From Perkinsus olseni (Eukaryota; Perkinsozoa; Perkinsida; Perkinsidae), in the NCBI GenBank assembly GCA_013115135.1, contig JABANP010000729.1, forward strand, positions 1 to 20,478: DNA of 20,478 nt, given 5' to 3'. The position numbers and the translations under genes were made by a program. The notes under the pieces were generated by a model. The model was not told the origin of the DNA. It was given only the letters and a program-made list of their open reading frames with translations, and did no database searches. Shown here piece after piece: positions 15,260 through 20,478 of this stretch (position 1 is the first letter of the stretch; every line of letters starts with the position of its first letter).

Positions 15260-15947
15260 TCACTCCATGCACTGAGACTTGGTTCCACTCTCCAAAACGA
15301 CTTTCGCAAAAACTTCAACCACTGCTCGGTCACACTTGAGAAGGACATTCCTATCCGCATGCTCTTCGCACCACACCCTTGCGAGCTCGGACGAAGAGAC
15401 AACTCCATGCTGGGACATGATGAGTTGCAGCGCTTCTGTGAGAACTGGTAGTTCGATAGTGGACTTCGGAAACCTTTTCTTGGGCCTTGCAACTTCATGG
15501 GAGTCCACGACGATGCTACGGGGCAAACGAATGAATCAGAACAACTAAAAATCGCTTCCTTACTTCTCGCGAGAGCATGGCTCGCCGTCCTTGTGAGTCT
15601 CTCCAGAGCAATCAGCACCATTACGCGGTTCAACCTACAGAAGGAAAGATTCGCCAACTGGAAGCGCAAAGTGGACCTACCCGAAGGCTCTTCTTTCGCA
15701 CAGCCTCGTCGACCTTCGTCTCAGAAGGGCGATGACGAAACGCTTTCCGGAACTCCGAATTCGAAAGGCCCGCCATCTCAGTCACAACTTCCGCAGCTTC
15801 CGCTGAGGTCTGCTGAAAAGACATGCCAGGCATCCAAGGTTGAAGCGTGTCACTTACAGAATCGCCGCATTCTCTCTCCACAGTCTGCTCATCTGGCAAG
15901 TTGTCCGACGTCAAATAATACGGCACATCAGCTTCACTCACTCCCAT
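15260..15947 (-). CDS. Hypothetical protein, three exons, unit 2 copy (197 aa)
   Basis: This is the divergent copy of the gene at 8004-8690: exon 1 15681-15947, intron 15635-15680 (46 nt, ends TTCTGTAG), exon 2 15564-15634, intron 15516-15563, exon 3 15260-15515. All splice sites and the frame are intact although about 30 bases differ. Protein differences cluster where unit 1 reads DAVRPWILSVFF and this copy reads DTLQPWMPGMSF. Others are Ser to Gly, two Leu to Phe and Glu to Val. The first ~30 codons differ only silently. Confidence 0.6.
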
Positions 15948-16016
15948 CCGACGTAACAGGGAAGCTCTCGAGGGAAGATCTAACGGGACACGACTGAGCA
16001 CGACGGCCTTCAATCA

Positions 16017-16154
16017 GCTCCGACCGTTGAGTATGCCGTTCTCGTCATGAGAGGCAGTGAGCACGAGTCTAGGGTTCGCTGTGATCGCCCGATGAGGGTT
16101 CAACCCGCATTCTCGAAGGCCGCTAACCTGAGCCGAGCTATGTCGCACAGAAGA
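16017..16154 (-). pseudogene. Unit 2 copy of the TGA-interrupted upstream frame
   Basis: It equals 8760-8897 of unit 1 with two substitutions, one of them silent (CTG to CTC). The in-frame TGA is retained. Confidence 0.35.
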
Positions 16155-16211
16155 TTATGAATCATTCATACCAATTTTTTCATCATCGGTGGCTTGCCTA
16201 TCCCCCAGAAT

Positions 16212-16370
16212 TCAGCGATGGCTGGGCAGCGGTGGATGATCTCCACGGCTTGAGGGAGCGGTAGGTGCAAAGGCGCGCTTGTTATGGAATGTAGACACCC
16301 CTTCACGTGCTTCGGGTTCATTGAGACGATTGAAAAACTTTTTGGCGACTTGCGCCCTCTTTGCATACAT
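16212..16370 (-). CDS. Possible 52-aa protein or exon (unit 2)
   Basis: This is the second copy of 8955-9113, with one substitution (equivalent of 9013). Confidence 0.3.
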   Translation of the reverse strand: MYAKRAQVAKKFFNRLNEPEAREGVSTFHNKRAFAPTAPSSRGDHPPLPSHR

Positions 16371-16726
16371 CTACTGCAATACTAATAAACTAGATACGTG
16401 TCGGACGCACGGTCCTCAGGAAGAGATCCCACCGACTTTCAGGCCATCGTTGCGGCGGCACAAGGCAAACAATGAGATCAATACATCCCTCAACATACCC
16501 ACCGAAGAGGGGCCACCCGAAAAAGCACGTCTAACGGTATGCATGGATAAACTACACAATAAGAATGTAACGGCAGTGTTGTTGGATATTATGTGGGGCA
16601 TCTATTAGTTCTCAATAAAAGTGAATTTAACCGAGGAGCTCTACATAGAAGTTATGAATACCATGTCGAGCTCCTACCAAAACTACCTGAAATGAAGAAA
16701 GAGTTTGTCGAATACAATTCTCGAAC

Positions 16727-17458
16727 CTAACCCCCTGGGAGGGCCTGGCGCAGTAGTCGAATAACCAAACACTCGAAGTTCACAGCGAAAAATATCTTCA
16801 ATCATGAATTCTGTGCGACGAGTTGTCACCGATTCAATCGACTTCGCTTGGGCTTCCGACTCGACGTAGAAGACGCTGACGACGTCGAGGACCGACTCTC
16901 TCGCGACCGAACATCCCGAGGGCCTCTGATGGTCGCCACAACCCCACACCTCCCTGAAACCGAGCTCCACACAGAACGGCGATCATACCAGCTCGGCGGA
17001 CGACACACCTGCCGCTTCTTCGTTGCTGCGCATTCCCTGATGTTGACGGTACCTGAGGGAGAGACGAAGAGTCTGCGGGAGTGCATGGGTCGTTGAAACC
17101 GGGACTCACGAGAATGTAGTGTCATTCAGAGTACTCCGCTTGAGAGTGACAGGCGTCGCTTTTAGGTCCGTCCAGTGACTTGGCCGGACTGTACCGTTTC
17201 TGAGGTGTTCTGCTCTTCCCTGCAGCCTTTGGTGAGACTCTCTCGGACTGTCAAGAAGTAAACGCGGCGATCCGTATACAACTCACCGTCTAACCCTCGA
17301 AAGTTACTCACCCTAAGGATCTGTCCGTCTTTTCCCCGCTCCCTCTGGTTGGATTCTTGTCGAAAAGAAGCCCAAGTCTCACTGTCAACGTCAGCGGTGG
17401 TGCTAGCAACGACTGGCGCTTGGGTTCGAACCTCCGCATTGCCGTAGCAAGCCGAGGA
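16727..17458 (-). pseudogene. Unit 2 copy of the basic four-exon gene, frame broken
   Basis: This is the copy of 9468-10197. One extra A in exon B (in the GGACCTAAA run) and one extra A in exon D (near 16790) shift the frame. The rest of the sequence is identical. If the insertions are real, this copy is dead or truncated; if they are sequencing errors, it is intact. Confidence 0.45.
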
Positions 17459-17930
17459 CTGCAGCCTGGCCAACCTGAAGAGTTCACCCGCTCAGTGATG
17501 AGTATTGGAAGGTATGAAATTTTCCCTCATGTGGCACGCGTAGCACCAGAAGGAACCGAATCGTCGTAGCAGGTGCTTTGTGAGGTTTTTTTAGTGGTAA
17601 CGGAATTCTACACGTCTGACAAGATAGATTACACCGATCACAAGTAAAGCGTTTACCAACAGCCTTAACCAGTCTAACAGCCAAATAGCACTCTCCAGCA
17701 GCCCCGCAATGTTTTACAGGGTAAGGAAGTTATTGCAGCACTCAAATTGTGCGTACAGGTCAGACGTGGTAATGCTTCACTTTCACCTTTGTTCGCGCGA
17801 GAGTTGGTGTCCGCCGCCCCGACCCCCAAGTCGGTGACCTTCAGAGTGCCGGTAGCCCGAAAACGCGGGGGGATGCATGTCAAGTCCAGCTGTACATGCA
17901 TAGTCAAACACAGCATTCGAAAATTTTATC

Positions 17931-18011
17931 GAGTGTTTGCCCGAGTGGTCAAGGGGGTGGACTTAAGATCCACTGGACACGGTCCGCGTGGGTTCGAACC
18001 CCACAGCACTC
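17931..18011 (+). tRNA. tRNA-Leu (anticodon UAA), unit 2
   Basis: Identical over all 81 nt to the unit 1 copy, including the downstream T6 terminator. Confidence 0.95.
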
Positions 18012-18208
18012 ATTTTTTCAACACTTCGCTCGCCCGAAGGCGCAGACTTTCCAGACCTCCTAGAGTGCACCAAGAAGAATCACTGCGAGCCGCCCAGAAC
18101 CCGAACCAGCGATGCTGCATCATGCAGCCTGCATGGCGCCCCTGTCACTCACTCGAACAAACATCCAGCAAAAAAACTTCAACAACAACAGGAAGATGAC
18201 TCAATTCG

Positions 18209-18733
18209 TCACATGTCGAACTTAATGTCCACAGACTTCAGCGACTTCTCCTTGGCACCCCTCATACCAACCAAGTATCGCTTGTGAACGACAGGATTGG
18301 TCCACTTGTCATGGTAAGTGTTAGTCGTCACATCTTTCGGAAGATACACCTAAGTCAAACCGGAGCATCCATTGAAATGATGCTACTCTGGGGAAAGCAA
18401 ATGACGAGGTCGTCTCACCTGCGCGTCGCTGTCTCGTCTGAAGGCCGAATTATTAGTCTGTATGCTCCTCGTTCTCTTCTGTCGCAGAGACGCCGCCCTC
18501 AACAATCTTTCCCGCAGTCGCCATTCGTTCCATCTGACAGAAACTACCGCGGGGGATGGCCTTCTCTCAGCTCACTCATATTCCTTGTCCACATGCTGCA
18601 CCGGATGAAGGTCAGTCTCGCAAGCCGCATCCATTCGAACTTGCCCCGAGCTACTATCTTTGCGTATCAGCTTATCTAAGAGGACACGAGGGAACTCGAC
18701 CAACCCATAGTGGACTATGAGAATAGCTTGCAT
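18209..18733 (-). CDS. Hypothetical protein, three exons, 137 aa (unit 2)
   Basis: This copy of 10945-11469 keeps all splice sites. In the last exon one change is silent (TTT to TTC) and one replaces Glu with Asp near the C-terminus (VEIKFDM becomes VDIKFDM), a conservative pattern. An extra T at about 18772-18776 lies upstream of the modelled ATG. Confidence 0.6.
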
Positions 18734-18929
18734 CACCCGACGGACGGGAAGGCTTTTACGCCGGGAGAGGATTTTTCCGAGTACATGCCAGCCCTCTCGA
18801 GCGGAGACATTCCACCTGATTCTCACCTCCAAACTCCCCGCTGTCAGACAGGAAAAAGGGAACATGAGGGAACTCTGCCTGCATCCTGAAAAGTGCTAAA
18901 ATCTCCCGAGACGACGCTGGCTGAGATCG

Positions 18930-19386
18930 CTACTGCAGCAAAGGAATCAACGGCGGTAGCAGACGGCAATACGCCTTAACGCCTTCCTCATAGCCCGCAC
19001 GGTCAGCCATGAACCTGCTTGCAGGAGGCAACAAATCACCGCCAATACTCTCGTCCACGACCTCCCCACCTTCTCACAGCGGTACGAGATGAGCACGCTA
19101 CGAGAGACACGGCCTCTCCCTCCAGTCGTAGAAGGCCGTGCTGTGGGTCGCCAGGGATCAGCAACCCGCCGCCGTCAACGATGGCGATGGGACAGTACCC
19201 CTGAGTGGCATCCTTGGTGGGGAGGCGAGCCCCGTCTCCGGCTACTACCTGATACTTCAACTTGGTCTCTTGGTAGTCTCCGAAGCTTCCAGGCTCCAGG
19301 AGAACCATGCCACCTGGGAGCGACGACCAATAACTCAACCGTTCATTTTCGGTCGATCGGACGTCCCATTTGGCTACCAGCCTCAT
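18930..19386 (-). CDS. Hypothetical protein, probably spliced (unit 2)
   Basis: Identical copy of 11665-12121, with the same uncertainty about introns. Confidence 0.4.
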
Positions 19387-19669
19387 CAGAACTATGCTCT
19401 TCCTCTGCCGCCTCTCCCTCGCTTTGAGGATTCTAACGACAAATGATGAGCAATGAAAGTAGCACACGCCTTGTGTGGCGGTTTCACCTCAGACCACCAG
19501 GGACATACGTCCTGCCACGATCGGGACGCCAACGGTTTCTGTGATTCTTCAGTGGGTGGGGACTCGGGGCTGAGAAGGAGAGGCCTCTGAGCAAACTAAA
19601 AGCTTAGTTACTAAGCAAGGTTCAAATGAAGATACGACTGCCCGAGAAAGAAGCAAACCAAACTACCAA

Positions 19670-19742
19670 GCCTTCTTAGCTTAGTTGGTAGAGCACCCGC
19701 TTAGTAAGCGGGAGGTCGTCGGTTCAACTCCGGCAGAAGGCT
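19670..19742 (+). tRNA. tRNA-Thr (anticodon AGU), unit 2
   Basis: Identical over 73 nt to the unit 1 copy. Confidence 0.95.
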
Positions 19743-19874
19743 TATTGTTGTATATTTTTATTGCAATTGACATTTGGCTTCATATCGCACATAGGGCAAA
19801 CAACCCCCTCGAGCAGCCCACGCCATGCTATCAGCGAGCAGGACAGTCTCTACAAGTCCGATGAAGAAGAGTTG

Positions 19875-20352
19875 TTAGTACCAGTAGCCGTCAAGTTGAT
19901 CCAACACCATCTGTGCCAACTGGATCCGGTCGTCAATGAAGTGGAGCTCATCTCTGCAACTTGTATAATACTTTGTCAGCGAGTCGAACCTTGGATACAC
20001 CTGACATACCGAATAGGTATCTTCTCGTGCATCACAGTCACCGAGTCAACAGCCGAGCTGGCGGCCGCCCACCCGTCAACCTCGACAGCCAACTCACCTC
20101 TTCCTTGGACACAACCGTCCCTAGCTCCGATGCCAACATCGATCAGTTTCATGCACTCCGCGAACTGCGTGCGGGAATTATACAGTCGAGCGAGGGCCCT
20201 GCATGGCAGTCACTCATTTCCCTCATTGCCCAGTACCACCTTTCGATGTCTTCTTGGATTGACTGTAGGTACACCGTGCACTGGCGCAGGTAACAAATAT
20301 CCTCAGCAAACTGGCTCAGATGGTCCGGATACTCAGAGTCTACGAGGAACAT
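19875..20352 (-). pseudogene. Unit 2 copy of the helical three-exon gene, frame shifted
   Basis: This is the copy of 12609-13085. One extra G (AGGACGG becomes AGGGACGG on the minus strand, near 20121) shifts exon 2, so the frame no longer meets the GTGAGT donor in phase. This is either real decay or a homopolymer error. Confidence 0.45.
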
Positions 20353-20478
20353 CGCTCCTGCCTTGACTAAGGGTCTTCCTACCACCACTGCCCTCCTTTT
20401 TTCGACACAAGTGATGCGAATAGAAGACGAGCTATATGCTCGCCGAGTTGCGCGATCTTCCCTGCCCGCGAGGAGGAT

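Larger units (their letters stand above)
14662..20478. repeat. Tandem segmental duplication, unit 2 (truncated by window end)
   Basis: This unit corresponds to 7406-13210 of unit 1. The offset drifts from 7256 to 7268 through small insertions, all in unit 2. Substitutions are rare except in the tract 15470-16144. Confidence 0.9.

Noticed and set aside
19761..20366. 201-aa plus-strand frame, the longest in unit 2
   Set aside because: It is open only because of a one-base insertion near 20121 relative to unit 1, and it is antisense to a spliced minus-strand gene with matching phases.
1..20478. CRISPR arrays, bacterial operons, rRNA genes, spliced-leader RNA genes
   Set aside because: No regularly spaced short repeats, ribosome binding sites or rRNA signature stretches were seen, and I found no match to the dinoflagellate/Perkinsus spliced-leader sequence as I remember it.

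Overview
This window is nuclear DNA of a eukaryote. Its protein genes are broken by short GT-AG introns of about 38-97 nt, its tRNA genes have internal promoters and no encoded CCA, and an LTR retroelement is present. The best guess for the organism is an alveolate of the Perkinsus type. That rests mainly on the cysteine-rich pepsin-like protein at 3532-4785, whose YGRDSC...CYFCP...C layout I associate with Perkinsus aspartyl proteases. No database search was possible, so the taxonomic call is an inference.

Left part (1-7405, single copy). A truncated tRNA-like sequence sits at the left edge and is followed by a T-run. A complete small non-autonomous LTR retroelement lies on the minus strand at 1379-2770, with 169/183-bp LTRs, a 5-bp target duplication, a candidate primer-binding site and a polypurine tract. 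A perfect hairpin is found immediately beside its insertion site. A secreted pepsin-family protein (minus) has lost its first catalytic Asp. Divergently from it, on the plus strand, a multi-exon gene encodes an F-box-like N-terminus, jelly-roll (concanavalin/LamG-like) segments and a C-terminal membrane helix.

Right part (7406-20478). A 7256-bp tandem duplication dominates. Unit 1 is 7406-14661. Unit 2 starts at 14662 and is cut by the window end, at the equivalent of 13210. Each unit carries tRNA-Leu(UAA) and tRNA-Thr(AGU) on the plus strand, and several small intron-containing genes on the minus strand that I rebuilt from matching splice phases (197, 137 and at least 113 aa, plus two less certain ones). 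None of these proteins is recognised with confidence. Unit 1 also holds a decayed fragment, in inverse orientation, related to an exon of the F-box-like gene.

The two units are nearly identical except for one tract of about 670 bp (8214-8887 against 15470-16144), which carries about 35 substitutions inside and just upstream of one gene. In its 5' part the changes are nearly all synonymous. A 12-codon stretch in the middle is heavily replaced. The only indel of the tract falls in a predicted intron. Elsewhere the units differ mostly by one- or two-base indels, chiefly in homopolymers, always longer in unit 2; several break frames there. That points either to assembly or polishing artefacts or to decay of unit 2. 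The best candidates for something undescribed are this localised divergence, the mini LTR element, the pseudo-protease and the F-box/jelly-roll/membrane protein with its inverted relic.
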